Shown: positions 1-9,747, counted from the stretch's first letter. The stretch: 64,000 nt of DNA from Bog-756 sp963824645 (GCA_963824645.1 CAWGQC010000012.1:1-64000); one strand, 5' to 3'. Translations and numbers: made by a program. The notes: generated by a model from the letters alone, not told the origin.

Positions 1-425
1 GTGAACTTCCCCTGAGTTGAGGCCGACGACGAAAGGTCGCCGAGAAGTTTGGCGGGCTGGTTGGACGACGCCGACGACGAGCCGTTGTTGTAGCCAAAGT
101 CGACGACAACTCCATCCTTGGTTGTCTGTGAGCGGCCGGACGCGTTGCCAAGCGTCGCCTTGTCGTTCATTGAAATCAGCACGCGGACGATGTCGCCTAC
201 GTTGGCGATGCGCGGCTGGCTGTAAAGCGACGGCGGCGTGCCATTTCCGGAAGGCGGAGGAGGGGGAAGCACTTTCGCGCTCTGGATGCTCGCCGTCTCG
301 TCCGTGACGAGCCCCGAGCCAACGGGCGAGAAGAAGGGTTCGCGCATGAATTCGTTAGCGCTCGTCCAGCAGCCCGTCATCGACACGGCGATCGCCAGCA
401 GAAGCGGCGGCAGAAGCGGCCGCAT
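1..425 (-). CDS. flgH: Flagellar L-ring lipoprotein FlgH, C-terminus off the window
   Basis: FlgH forms the outer-membrane L-ring around the flagellar rod. The product starts MRPLLPPLLL, a hydrophobic signal, followed by SMTGC with the lipobox cysteine at residue 19. It then has the proline-rich stretch and the conserved GDIVRVLISMNDKA segment of FlgH. About 141 codons are visible; the family usually has 220-240 residues, so roughly the last third lies beyond base 1. The ATG shares one base with the TGA of the motE-like gene upstream, which suggests translational coupling. No frameshift is seen in the visible part. Confidence 0.93.
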   Translation of the reverse strand, partial: MRPLLPPLLLAIAVSMTGCWTSANEFMREPFFSPVGSGLVTDETASIQSAKVLPPPPPSGNGTPPSLYSQPRIANVGDIVRVLISMNDKATLGNASGRSQTTKDGVVVDFGYNNGSSSASSNQPAKLLGDLSSSASTQGKF

Positions 426-1004
426 CAGGACTTTTTCCCCGCATCTGTTGCGCCCGAGAGAATCGTCGCGAGCTTGCTCGCCCGTTCAGCTTCCATCTCA
501 TTGAGGATGGCGCCCGCCGCGCCAGCCTTGAGTTTGTCAAAATCGCGGCCGCCATTTGATCGTCCATTGCGGCGATCTGAGTGGCGGCGGTCTCCGGCCG
601 CATCTTGGCGTAAATCGCGACGAGGTTGTCGCTCGCCGACTTAAGGGCGGCGTCTCGCTTGGCCACCCATTCCTGGACTGACGCCTCTGCTTTTTCGAGA
701 TCGACGAGCCGTTGCTTGACCTGCGCGTCAAGTTCGCTGAGCTGTTTTGTCTCCCAGGCGACGCGGGCTTCGGCGATCGACGGGCCGGCGTTAGCGCAGA
801 AGCGACTGGCCTCAGTGTCTGGCGTCTTGTCCGCGGTGGTTTTGTCTGACGTTTTGTTCGCGCGGCTTTCGGCTTTTCCTTCTCGGGCGCTTTCCCGTCC
901 TGAGCAAAGGCGGGGCAGGCAAGGAGCACGGCGGCGACGCTCAGCGACACGCGCGGCTGACGCGATCGAGCCGTTAGGCGTTGCAACAGGGAATGAGAGG
1001 GCAT
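425..1004 (-). CDS. motE: MotE-like periplasmic flagellar motor protein (frameshifted)
   Basis: In rhizobia MotE is a periplasmic protein that helps the stator protein MotC fold, and its gene lies between flgI and flgH, as here. The product begins with a signal peptide ending near PAFAQ, followed by a Lys-rich linker. A coiled-coil segment (LSELDAQVKQRLVDLEKAE) leads into a MgtE-N-like domain (VAIYAKMRPETAA, IAAMDDQMAAAIL), and the end restores to LNEMEAERASKLATILSG. Reading through needs two single-base corrections, near 860-880 and near 540. About 190 residues are expected after repair. Assignment rests on the domain pattern and gene order. Confidence 0.8.
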
Positions 1005-1103
1005 GTATCGGCCTCAAGGATGCGCGCAATCCTCGACCGCGCGCCTTGCGCTGGGCTGACTTGAGTTAACCAAAACCTACAGCCATGCCCGGCTGAACGT
1101 CCG

Positions 1104-2196
1104 TCACTGAATGACGAGGTCGGCCTGCAGCGCTCCGGCAGTTTTGATCGCCTGAAGGATCGCGATGATTCCCGGCGGCTTGACGCCGATGCGGTTGAGG
1201 CCGGCGACAAGCGCTCGGAGGCTCGACCCGCCCAGAATGGCGACGGGACCGCCCCCCTGCTCCACATCGATTCGCGTGTCTGGCGTGACGACCGTCCTGC
1301 CGTTCGAGAATGGGGCCGGCTGGGAGACGCGCGGCCGCTCGGCGACCCGAACCGTGAGCGTGCCGTAGGTAACCGCGACGGTTGAAATCTGTACGTCTTG
1401 GCCGACGACCACCGTGCCGGTCCGCGCGTCAAGAACGACGCGCGCGGCCATGTCCGGGGCGACCTGAAGCTCGCCAATCTCGGCCATGAATCGAGCGAAC
1501 GAGATCCTGCGGGGGCGAAACAATTCGACCCTCCGGCTGTCGACCTCGTAGGCGGCGCTCGCGCGGAACCGCTCGCGGGAATACGCGTTGATCGCGTCGA
1601 CAATCCTGACCGCGGTCGCGTAGTCGGGATTCTTCAATTCGAGCATCGAGCGCAATTCGTCGGCGAAGCCGGGCAGCTCGTGTTCGACGATCGCGCCATT
1701 CGGAATGCGGCCGGCGGTCGGCACGCCTTGCGACAGCGTCTCGCCCTGGCCGACGGCGTCGAAACCGGTCACCGAGACTGCGCCCTGCGCGCTCGCGTAG
1801 ACCGTTCCATCCGCCGCCTGAAGCTGAGTGAGCAGCAGGGTTCCGCCCATCAAAGACGGCGCGTCGCCGAGGGCCGAGACTGTGACGTCAACCCGCGAGG
1901 CCGTCTCGACTCCTGCGGAGAGGTCCGCTGTGACGATAACGGACGCGACATTGCGGTTGCGGAGCGAGGCGCCGTGTACGTCAAGACCTAGATGTGTGAG
2001 CATCGCCTGGACGGACTGCTCGGTGAAGGGCGCGTTGCGCAACGTGTCGCCCGATCCCTGCAGACCGACGACGAGGCCATAGCCGACGAGCTGAGTGTCG
2101 CGCGGCGCTGCGCAGGACCGAGATATCTTTGATCCGCGCAGCAAGGGCCGGCGCGGCGGCAAGACAAAGCGCGAGCGCCAAAATCAGTCGCCGCAT
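1104..2196 (-). CDS. flgI: Flagellar P-ring protein FlgI (one frameshift)
   Basis: FlgI builds the periplasmic P-ring around the rod. A cleavable signal peptide (MRRLILALALCLAAAPALA) is followed by ARIKDISVLR, then the family signature QLVGYGLVVGLQGSGDTLRN. The C-terminus has SLRALVAGLNRIGVKPPGII, also typical. A single extra base near 2100, in a GCGCC-rich stretch between the signal region and the QLVGYG block, breaks the frame; the remaining ~330 codons are open. The start ATG overlaps the flgA stop as TAATG. After repair the length is about 363 residues, normal for the family. Confidence 0.92.
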
Positions 2197-2666
2197 TATC
2201 CCCCGCTCACTTGGACTGAGCCGTCCGGCTGGACGGCGCCGGACACCGTGACGCCGCTGTCGTCGTTGCGAACCCTCACAATGTCCCCGATCGAGCCGTC
2301 CTGCAGAGCTGAGCCCGTGGTTGTGATGAAAAGATCGCCCTCGGAAAAGACGAGTTTGACCTCCGAGCCGTTAGAAACGAGCTTGCGATTGGAGACGCCC
2401 GAAAAGGGAATTGCGTGTCCTGGAAGTAGCGTAAGCCGTGCGGCCTTGCCGACGATGAGCGAGCGCGAATTGACGAACGGTCCTGATCCGTCCCGCGCGA
2501 CATTGGGAACGTCGACAAGCATCTCGTCCAGGATCACATCGCCGGGATAGATCACCGACTTCGGCGTCGGGACGAGAGTTTCCTGGGCCGAAGAAGCCGC
2601 AGCGCAAGCCGACGCAAACACGATGATCGCGGCTTTGAGAACCGATCGGGCTTGCGCGAAGAGCAT
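2196..2666 (-). CDS. flgA: Flagellar P-ring assembly chaperone FlgA
   Basis: FlgA is a periplasmic chaperone needed for polymerising FlgI into the P-ring. The 156-residue product has a signal peptide ending near ASSAQE. An SAF-like core follows (VIYPGDVILDEMLVDV, then RSLIVGKAARLTLLPGHAIP). The C-terminal half carries the conserved VKLVFSEGDLFITTTG and GSIGDIVRVRN segments. The frame is intact and the length is typical of the short alphaproteobacterial form. The stop overlaps the flgI start, so the chaperone is made together with its client. Confidence 0.93.
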   Translation of the reverse strand: MLFAQARSVLKAAIIVFASACAAASSAQETLVPTPKSVIYPGDVILDEMLVDVPNVARDGSGPFVNSRSLIVGKAARLTLLPGHAIPFSGVSNRKLVSNGSEVKLVFSEGDLFITTTGSALQDGSIGDIVRVRNDDSGVTVSGAVQPDGSVQVSGG

Positions 2667-2689
2667 GGTCGATTCTCCCGAGGTTTGGC

Positions 2690-3478
2690 CTAGCTGCGCA
2701 TGTTGGAGATTGTGCCGGACATTTGATCCGCGGCCTGGATCACCTTGGAGTTCATCTCATAGGCGCGCTGAGCCGCAATGAGGTTGGTGATCTCGGTGAC
2801 GGGATCGACGTTGGAAGCCTCGACATAGCCCTGCTGGATGATGCCAAATGAAGTGTCGCCCGGAACGCCGACGGTCGGCTGGCCGGACGCGGCCGTCTGC
2901 TGGAAGTAATTGCCGCCGAGCGCGAACAGGCCAGCTTCGTTGACGAAAGTCGCGGTCTGCAATTGGCCGAGCTGCTGCGGCGTCGTCTGGCCTGGGACCG
3001 TCGCGGTGACGAGACCGGTCTGGCTGACGGTGACCGCGGTGGCTGTCTGAGGAACCAGAATCGCCGGGTTCACATTGTAGCCGTCCATAGTGACGAGCTG
3101 GCCATTCGCGTTGGTGTTGAACGCGCCATCGCGGGTGTAGACCGTGTCGCCATTCGGCGTCGTGACCTGGAACCAGCCCCGCCCTTGAATCGCCAGATCG
3201 AGCTGGTTGCCAGTGTTGGTCAGGGCGCCCTGAATGTTGACGCTGCGGATCGCAGCCGTGCGAACGCCAAGGCCGATCTGAGCGCCTTCGGGCACGGTTG
3301 CGTCACGGCCCCGATTTGAAACGCCCATCAGGCGTTCGGTCTGGTAGATGAGATCGGTGAATTCCGCCCGCGAGCGCTTGAAGCCGGTCGTGTTGATGTT
3401 GGCGACGTTGTTCGCGATCACCTCGAGATTTTGTTCCTGGGCGCTCATGCCCGTCGCCGCGATCGCCAACGCTCTCAT
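2690..3478 (-). CDS. flgG: Flagellar distal rod protein FlgG
   Basis: FlgG is the distal rod subunit. The product of 262 residues begins MRALAIAATGMSAQEQNLEV and contains the rod-family N-terminal motif ANNVANINTTGFKRSR. The C-terminal helix carries the matching motif SNVDPVTEITNLIAAQRAYE. The frame is open for 12 codons upstream, but the ATG at 3478 matches the family start. The gene is complete and intact, with the middle domain (GRGWFQVTTPNGDTVYTRDG) as expected. It lies 24 bases upstream of flgA and 54 bases downstream of fliE, inside the operon. Confidence 0.96.
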   Translation of the reverse strand: MRALAIAATGMSAQEQNLEVIANNVANINTTGFKRSRAEFTDLIYQTERLMGVSNRGRDATVPEGAQIGLGVRTAAIRSVNIQGALTNTGNQLDLAIQGRGWFQVTTPNGDTVYTRDGAFNTNANGQLVTMDGYNVNPAILVPQTATAVTVSQTGLVTATVPGQTTPQQLGQLQTATFVNEAGLFALGGNYFQQTAASGQPTVGVPGDTSFGIIQQGYVEASNVDPVTEITNLIAAQRAYEMNSKVIQAADQMSGTISNMRS

Positions 3479-3532
3479 GTCAACATCCTTCGCTTTCCGC
3501 CTAAAATCGCGCACATCAAGATCGTGTCTCGA

Positions 3533-3838
3533 TCAGATCGCCATGCGCGCAACCTCTTGATAGGCGGAGACCGCCTTGTCGCGGATCGCCAGAACCGTCT
3601 GGAGCGAACGTTGAGCCGCCATCACCCCGTCGACGACCTTCATCGGCGAGACCGCGCCCTGGACGCCCTGGATGGCGACCGCCTCGCCTGCTTGCAACGT
3701 GTCGACCGCGGAGCCAATCACTTGTGACAGCGCCTGCTCGAAACTCGGTCCCTGAGCCGGCGCAGCTGCGGCGGTCATCGGGGATCGAACGCCGCCGCTC
3801 ACACTCGCCGAGCCGATCCCGGAAACGCTCTCGATCAT
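3533..3838 (-). CDS. fliE: Flagellar hook-basal body protein FliE
   Basis: FliE joins the MS-ring to the proximal rod. The product is about 101 residues and carries the family core SFEQALSQVIGSAVDTLQAGE and the C-terminal helix MAAQRSLQTVLAIRDKAVSA with the terminal YQEVARM. A GTG at 3868 overlaps the flgC stop as GTGA. The ATG at 3838 has a GAGGA sequence about eight bases upstream and gives a start like other FliE proteins, so I prefer it. The frame is intact. Confidence 0.93.
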   Translation of the reverse strand: MIESVSGIGSASVSGGVRSPMTAAAAPAQGPSFEQALSQVIGSAVDTLQAGEAVAIQGVQGAVSPMKVVDGVMAAQRSLQTVLAIRDKAVSAYQEVARMAI

Positions 3839-3864
3839 CGTCTGGTCCTCATGACCGCTGACGC

Positions 3865-4284
3865 TCACGCGTCTTTCATCAGGCTGATGGTGGTGTTCAG
3901 CATGTCAGCCGACTGCTTGGCGACCTGGAGATTGGCCTCGTAGCTGCGATTGGCTTCCCGCATATCCGCCAGCTCCGTCAGCACATCGACATTCGGCATC
4001 TTGACCATGCCGCCTTCGTCCGCCGCCGGATTGCCGGGATCGTGCTCGAGCTTGAAGGGAGCCGGGTCGACGCCGATCGATTTGACCGCGACCACATTGG
4101 CGCCGAGCGTCTTGTCCATCTCGCTTTCGAACGAGACGGTCTGGCGGGTGTAGGGGTCGGCGCCGGCGGCGGAGCCGGTTGATTGGGCATTGGCGATATT
4201 CTGCGAGACGATGCGAAGCCGCGTCGATTGAGCCTGGAGCCCAGATGCGGCGATGCGAAGCGCGGTCTGTAGCGAATCCTGCAT
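3865..4284 (-). CDS. flgC: Flagellar proximal rod protein FlgC
   Basis: FlgC is a proximal rod subunit. The 139-residue product opens with LQTALRIAASGLQAQSTRLR and the motif SQNIANAQSTG. It ends with the rod C-terminal helix (DMREANRSYEANLQVAKQSA, then MLNTTISLMKDA). Length and motifs are those of complete FlgC, and the frame is intact. The gene starts seven bases after the flgB stop and ends next to fliE, the usual flgB-flgC-fliE order of alphaproteobacteria. Confidence 0.96.
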   Translation of the reverse strand: MQDSLQTALRIAASGLQAQSTRLRIVSQNIANAQSTGSAAGADPYTRQTVSFESEMDKTLGANVVAVKSIGVDPAPFKLEHDPGNPAADEGGMVKMPNVDVLTELADMREANRSYEANLQVAKQSADMLNTTISLMKDA

Positions 4285-4290
4285 GATCGT

Positions 4291-4680
4291 TCACTTCAGC
4301 GCGGAGAGGAGAAGTTGGTGAAAGACTCGGCGGATGTCGGAATTCATCGTGTAGTCCCGATTGACTTCGCCAAGATTGATCATCTGCTGTTCGATATTGA
4401 CCGTATTGCCCGACAAGGTCTGTTCGGCCGGGTCGACGTCGACTTGGCGCAGCGCGCCCGCTTCCGACTGAGGCAACGACAGATGAGCCGGATCTGTGGT
4501 CGCCAGTTCGACCGGTGACGAGTCGAGGACGGCCGAAAACGGCTGGATGTCGACAGCGCGATAGCTTGGCGTATTCGCGTTGGCGACATTGGCGGCGATC
4601 GCCGTTTGGCGCGCGGACAGCCACTGCGCCTTCTGGGAGCCGATCTCGAAGAGATAGACCGATGACAAATTGCACGCCAT
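4291..4680 (-). CDS. flgB: Flagellar proximal rod protein FlgB
   Basis: FlgB is a proximal rod subunit. The product has SVYLFEIGSQKAQWLSARQT, the motif IAANVANANTPSYRA, and the C-terminal helix GEVNRDYTMNSDIRRVFHQL. The ATG at 4680 gives 129 residues, but AGGA abuts that ATG directly. A TTG twelve bases later (about 4668) would sit at a better distance from AGGA and give a product starting MSSVYLFE, closer to relatives. The frame is intact, and the protein is complete with either start. Confidence 0.93.
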   Translation of the reverse strand: MACNLSSVYLFEIGSQKAQWLSARQTAIAANVANANTPSYRAVDIQPFSAVLDSSPVELATTDPAHLSLPQSEAGALRQVDVDPAEQTLSGNTVNIEQQMINLGEVNRDYTMNSDIRRVFHQLLLSALK

Positions 4681-4756
4681 TCCTGGAAAGGGACTGGATG
4701 AACCCTGCGCGTCGGGGCTTGCACGGGGCTTGCTGCAAAGCGCGAATCGGTGGAGT

Positions 4757-5204
4757 CTAGAGCCGGGCGGTCTCGAGGGCGTCGCGCAAGGCGTTCGGCC
4801 TTGGCGAAATCGTCCAAGCCTCGTTCTTCGAAAAGAATGTCGAGGATTTCGACTCCTGCGCGGCGCTGGCCAATCGTAAGCCGGAAGAAGGCGCAGACGG
4901 CGGCGTGACGGAACTCCATGTCGATCACGACAGTTGGCGTCGCGTCCCACGGCGCCTTGAAACTCGCCGACAGAGCGTAGCGCAGCGTCCCGCTCTTGAA
5001 GAAAAGCTCGGTCGACGAATTGACGAGGTCGGCGAGATTCGCCGCATGCTCGTTTTGGATCATCGACATCAGTTCGCCTGCGTCGGTGAGCCGGAGCTCG
5101 CTCGCGAAATCCACCAGCGCGTCGGCGATGATTTGCTCCCGCTCAGGCGGACGGCGCTGTCGTAGACTCTGTCCAGGCGCGTTCAATGTGTTCGTTGGGC
5201 CCAT
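4757..5204 (-). CDS. Conserved flagellar-locus protein of unknown function
   Basis: I do not recognise this family. The product of about 148 residues has no signal peptide or membrane segment. It contains EQIIADALVDFASELRLTD, an acidic-polar middle, hydrophobic strands such as TPTVVIDMEFRHAAVCAFF, and a C-terminal helix (ILDILFEERGLDDFAKAERL). The start overlaps the flhB 3' end by 22 bases, so it is probably translated with flhB. The frame runs past the expected end unless one base is removed near 4778; the corrected frame ends DALETARL at a TAG at 4757. The position between flhB and flgB suggests a flagellar role (inference). Confidence 0.65.
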
Positions 5205-6268
5205 TGACCCTTCCTTTGCTGGATCAGGTGAACGATCTCGGCGACGGCTCGATAGAATTCAGCCGGAATTGGTCGATCGACATCGACGGCGGCATAGAGC
5301 GAGCGCGCGAGCGGCTTGTCCTCGACAATCGGAATGGCGTGCTCCTCGGCGATCGAGCGAATCTTCAACGCAATGAAATCGGCGCCCTTGGCGACGACCA
5401 TGGGCGCGCCGCCCTCGGCGCGAACGTATCGGAGCGCAACTGCGTAATGGGTGGGGTTGACCACGACCATCGTGGCGCGCGGCACCGCGGAGAGCATCCG
5501 TTTGCGCGAGCGATCGAGACGAAGCGAGCGCAACCGCGCTTTGATCATCCGGTCGCCCTCGGCCTGGCGAAGCTCCTCCTTGACTTCCTGTTTGCTCATC
5601 CGGTGGTCGCGCCGCCATAAGATCCGCGACCAGGCGAGATCGGCGGCGGCGACCACAACAGTCGCGACGAGAACGGCGGCGATCGTCTTGACGGATAGGT
5701 CCAGCACGCGCTGCGGCAGCAGGCCTGGGTCGATGTCCATCGCCGTGAGCAGGACGACCTTCTGGCCGATCAGCATCATCATCGCCACCACGATCACCGC
5801 GGCGAGCTTGAGGAGGCTCTTCACAAACTCCGTCCAACCGCGCGCGCCGAACACACGGCTCAGGCCCTTGCGCAACGAGATGCGCGAGGCGTCGGGCATA
5901 ATTCGATCGGGCACGATGCGAGGCGGGCTCTGGGCGACAGAGGCGAGAAGGCCAGCGACGGTGAGAAGGATCACCGTCGGCATAAGAAAATGCAGGCCGG
6001 CGTCCACGAGGGGACCGGCGAGAGCAAGAACGTCTTCGCCGCGCTCGATGCGCCAGCCGGCGGGATCGTCGATGAGCCCGACGAGCGCGGTGAGGAGCGC
6101 TTCGGCGTGGCCGGGAATGACGAATATGAGCACGACGAGCGTCGCGGACAGCGAGGCGAACAGCGGCGCCTCGCGCGAAAAGGCGACTTCGCCGCGCTCG
6201 ACCGCATCATGGAGCCGCTTTTCCGTCGGCTCCTCGGTTTTGTCTTCCGGATCGACGTCGCCGCTCAT
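5183..6268 (-). CDS. flhB: Flagellar type III export switch protein FlhB
   Basis: FlhB is an inner-membrane component of the flagellar export gate, and self-cleavage of its cytoplasmic domain changes substrate specificity from rod/hook to filament proteins. The 361-residue product starts MSGDVDPEDKTEEPTEKRLH, has four hydrophobic segments (about 35-55, 88-112, 150-180 and 195-212), and carries the autocleavage motif NPTH at residues 271-274 in VVVNPTHYAVALRYV. The charged linker with EELRQAEGD precedes it. The frame is intact. The 3' end overlaps the next gene by 22 bases. Confidence 0.96.
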   Translation of the reverse strand: MSGDVDPEDKTEEPTEKRLHDAVERGEVAFSREAPLFASLSATLVVLIFVIPGHAEALLTALVGLIDDPAGWRIERGEDVLALAGPLVDAGLHFLMPTVILLTVAGLLASVAQSPPRIVPDRIMPDASRISLRKGLSRVFGARGWTEFVKSLLKLAAVIVVAMMMLIGQKVVLLTAMDIDPGLLPQRVLDLSVKTIAAVLVATVVVAAADLAWSRILWRRDHRMSKQEVKEELRQAEGDRMIKARLRSLRLDRSRKRMLSAVPRATMVVVNPTHYAVALRYVRAEGGAPMVVAKGADFIALKIRSIAEEHAIPIVEDKPLARSLYAAVDVDRPIPAEFYRAVAEIVHLIQQRKGQWAQRTH

Positions 6269-6307
6269 CGCTCAACAGCCGGCGCTTTTCGCGTGCCGCC
6301 TCCAAGC

Positions 6308-7329
6308 TCAAGCGGCTTCGGCTGGCGGGCCGCCAAGCTCGATCTCGTTGCGGCTCGCCATGCCGAGCACGATGTCGGCGATGGCCTTGCGCGCCTTGGC
6401 GATGTCGCGAGGCGGCGCGTCCGCGCCGGAGCTGAGTTCGCCTTCGACCAGACGGCGCCCACGCGACGGCATGGACGACAGGACCGTGTTGCGGAAGTCC
6501 GCATCCGTCCCCCTGAGCGCCATGACGACAATGTCGATCGAGGCGCGGTCGAACAGCAAAGCCCGGGCGCGTTCGGACAGTCGCGGCAGATCGTTGAAAG
6601 AAAAGAGCATCGTCTTCACGATGGCCGCGTCTTTCGGGCGGGCCTGTTCGAGCGCCCGCATGGCGTCCTCCGCCTCCGGCGGATCGAGGCCGTTGATGAT
6701 GCCGGCGAGGCGCGACCGCCCCTCGACGTCGGCGGCCGCCTTTGGCGCTTGTTTCAAGGCGCTCCCGACCGCCTCCTCGATGAGCCGCGCGGCAAGCGGC
6801 GTCACGGCGAGCGGCGCGACCAGCCCGCAGAGCGCCGCGTTTCGCCGATCGCGCGGCAGCGCGGCGATCGCCTTCGTCGCGACTGCAGGATCGAGCCTCG
6901 AGAGGATGTAGGTCGCGGTCGTCGGCGCGCTCCGCCATCAGCAAGCGCGATGATCGCGGCTTCCGGCGCTTGCGCGAGCGCCCGCCAGACATCGACCTCC
7001 TCGCGTTTCGCCGGATTCCACGCCCGAGAATGTCAGCGATCTGCTCAGGCGGCAGGGCGTCGGCGAGCAGGTTCTTGACCTGGCCCGCGTCGCTCAGCAG
7101 ATCGGCGCCGGCGGAGAAGTCGGTCGCGAATTCGTCGACCAGCCGATCGAGAATCGCCGCCGAAATGGCGCCGAGCCCCGCCGCGGCCCGCGCCACCGCT
7201 TGCAAGTCGGGTTGATCGAATTGCTTGAGCAGCCGGGCGGCGGGCGGCTTGCCCATCATCAGCAGCAGAGCCGCGGCTTTTTCGGGTCCGGTGAGCGCTC
7301 CTTTCGCCGCTGATCGCCGCCTCACGCAT
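6308..7329 (-). CDS. fliG: Flagellar motor switch protein FliG (several frameshifts)
   Basis: FliG is the torque-generating C-ring protein contacting the stator. Pieces in different frames join to one FliG: MREAAISGER at the ATG at 7329 (AGGAGA just upstream), then LTGPEKAAALLLMMGKPPAA with AILDRLVDEFATDF, then VWRALAQAPEAAIIAL, then ILSRLDPAVATKAIAALP, and a C-terminal domain from about 6805 (LIEEAVGSALKQ, MLFSFNDLPRLSERA). At least four single-base corrections are needed, near 7300, 7010, 6945 and 6930. The C-terminal torque domain is intact. Expected length after repair is about 340 residues, normal for FliG. Confidence 0.87.
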
Positions 7330-7695
7330 GACCGGTCTCCTGCGGAGCCTTCGGTCGGCTGTTTGAGCGCCGCCGCCGGCGACGACCTCGAGCAGCGACA
7401 CGCCGAAGCGCTGGCTCGCCTCGTCGACCACGACAATTTCGCCGCGCGCGATCACCGTGCCATTGACGACGACGTCGACCGGGATCGCCGACGCGCTGGT
7501 CGAGCGAGACGATCGCGCCGCGGGCGAGCTTCATGAGCCCGGAGACCGGCAGCGACGTCGAGCCGAGCACGACCTGCACCGTGACCGGGATCGACAGGAT
7601 CGCGCCGAGATTGGAGGGGCGCCGGCGATAGGCTCCGGCTTTCGCGAGACTCGATCGCCATTGGGCGGCTCGGAAGTGATGGCGGCTGCGTCCAT
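7322..7695 (-). CDS. fliN: Flagellar motor switch protein FliN (frameshifted)
   Basis: FliN is the small C-ring protein at the base of the switch. Joined across frames, the SpoA domain is clear: LGAILSIPVTVQVVLGSTSL, PVSGLMKLARGAIVSLDQRV, VNGTVIARGEIVVVDEASQR and FGVSLLEVV. Corrections are needed near 7617, 7480 and 7350. The start at the ATG at 7695 (MDAAAITSEPPNGD) is a guess, because the N-terminus of FliN is poorly conserved. The TGA at 7322 would overlap the fliG start, but the last ~20 residues are uncertain. It lies between fliM and fliG, as in rhizobia. Confidence 0.82.
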
Positions 7696-7751
7696 GGAAG
7701 GTCTTGCTCGACTGGTGTCGGAGCCGTAGGCGACGGAGCGGTCGTCCGGCC

Positions 7752-8709
7752 TCAGGACTTCAGGGCTTCGTGCCCTTGTGCGATCGGGCTCTCGACTTCG
7801 AGACGGTAGCGGCCGTCCGCTTGGCCGAGCTTGCAGGTGAACATTCCGCGGCCGGAACATTCGAGGCGGATGGCGTTGAAGTCGTTGCATTGCAGGGGCA
7901 AAAGCCCGCCGACCCGAAAATTGGCGACGTCGCCGAGACTCATCGGAACCTCCTCCAGGATCGCGGTCACCGGCAGCCGCGTCTGCTGGACGCCGGCCTC
8001 CATCAGCCGGGACCAGCGCCGATCGGCGGCGACGCCTCGGCGTCGGGATCGTTCGCGAGTTCGGCGCGAAAGGGCAGGAGAAACGCCTGCGGCAGCAGGA
8101 GAAGGCCCTGAGCAGGCGCCCCCGTTCATGCCAAGCGTGAACCGCGCCGCGGCGGCCTCGCTATCCCGGCGCCCGAGCGCGAAGGGATCCTGATCGTGGT
8201 CAGCCGCTCGAAAACTCAGCGCGACGCGAGCGACGGAAGCGAAGGCCGCCTCGAGCGCCTCCCCCAATGCGCGCGCGAACGCTTCGACGAAGCGCGGACT
8301 CGATCGCCGTGCGTGGCCTTTCGGCTTTCGCCTCCCGGCTTTGTCCGGAACGATCGGCGGCTGACAGACTTCGCCGAAAATGGAGGAGACGATCAGGCTG
8401 TCGATGCGCTCATCGAACGCGATCATGAATTGCGCTTCGGGTTCGGCGCTCGCATAGATCGCCGCAGTCAGTCCGGAGCACTCGCCAATCGCCTGAAACA
8501 GCGTCGTCGCGCGAACCTCCTCGATCGCGCCGCCGGAAGGGCGGGCGATGAGCGAAGCGAGGCGCGCCGGCGCCTCGACGATGAAGCGATTGAGCGCGTA
8601 GCCGAGTCCCGGCATCCGCTCGATGGCGAGGCCTGGCATGCTCGAGCATCGCGCCTTGCAGCCGGCGCGCGCCATGATCGAACTCGGGCGTTCCCTCGTC
8701 GATGCTCAT
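7752..8709 (-). CDS. fliM: Flagellar motor switch protein FliM (frameshifted)
   Basis: FliM is the middle C-ring protein that transmits the rotation signal. The product starts MSIDEGTPEFDHGARRLQ at 8709 and continues in another frame with LAIERMPGLGYALNRFIVEA and FDERIDSLIVSSIFGE. It ends with a SpoA domain (PVTAILEEVPMSLGDVANFR, GGLLPLQCND). Frame corrections are needed near 8640, 8320 and 8100. The N-terminal sequence differs from enterobacterial FliM, so assignment also uses position between motA and fliN and the C-terminal SpoA domain. The start overlaps the repaired motA stop as ATGA. Confidence 0.8.
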
Positions 8710-9627
8710 GCGGCCTCGCGGATCGCGGGCTCGCCGCCGCTGCGCGCCTGCGGACGTCGTCTCGTTCTCGACGACGTCGATCGTCGGCCGCTCCTTGGAG
8801 GGGATCGTCTTGCGGCCGAACTCGACCGCCACCTGCGGCATCGCGCCGTTCATGAAGGCGAGCAGGCTTTGCTTCACGAGCGTGAACAGCCTGAGCTGCT
8901 TTTGCCGCACCGTTTTGATCTTCTGCGCGATCGGCGCGAGGATCGCATAGGACAGGAAAATGCCGGCGAAGGTGCCGACCAGCGCCGCGCCGATGAGGCC
9001 GCCGAGGATCTCGGGCGATTGATCGAGCGCGCCCATGGCGTGGATGATGCCGAGCACCGCCGCCACGATGCCGAGCGCAGGCAGTCCGTCGGCGACCGCC
9101 TGATAGGCGTGCACCGGCTTATATCGGTCGTGCGCCAGGGTCTCGATTTCTTCATCCATCAGCGCCTCGATCTCATGCGTTCGCGCATTGCCGATGATGA
9201 TGAGGCGGCCGTAGTCGCAGATGAAGGTCACGAGGTCCTTGTTCGCGAGCAGCTTCGGGAAGTTCTTGAAGATCTCGGATTCCTGCGGGTTGTCGAAATG
9301 CGCTTCGACCTCGCTGCGGGACTTGGCTCTGAGCTCGCGCATCAGCGCGTGCAGGGCTGAGAGCACGTCCAGGAAATCGCGCGGCTTCGGCGCCTTGTCG
9401 AGAACCGCCTCGACGAACGCCTTGCCGCAGTCCTTGATCGTCGACATGGCGTTGGCGACGATGAAAATGCCGAGCGACGATCCCACGATGATGACGAACT
9501 CGAAAGGCTGAAACAGCACTTCGAGATGGCCGCCCAGCGCCGCATAGCCGCCGAGGATGCAGCCGACGGTGATCACGAGGCCAATGGCGAAATTCAAGAA
9601 TTCGCTCCCGGTGCGAACGATGCGCAA
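8706..9627 (-). CDS. motA: Flagellar stator protein MotA (C-terminal frameshift)
   Basis: MotA is the proton-channel stator subunit in the inner membrane. It has four hydrophobic segments: FAIGLVITVGCILGGYAAL, PFEFVIIVGSSLGIFIVA, LPALGIVAAVLGIIHAMGAL and LVGTFAGIFLSYAILAPIAQ. The charged cytoplasmic loop and the conserved Pro-Ala-Leu-Gly before the third segment are present. One base near 8740 must be removed for the frame to close at a TGA at 8706 that overlaps the fliM ATG; otherwise it runs on into fliM. Repaired length is about 306 residues, near the usual 290. It is the first gene of the operon and divergent from flgF. Confidence 0.93.
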
Positions 9628-9747
9628 GGTTTGCCGCCCGAGACTTACGCGAAGCTGTGAGCGGTGAAGTCAGCCACGGACAAGCCGACCGAACGATCGT
9701 TTTCCGCGAAGGGCCGGCGTGACTTCGAGGCCTCGCGGAATGGCGTC

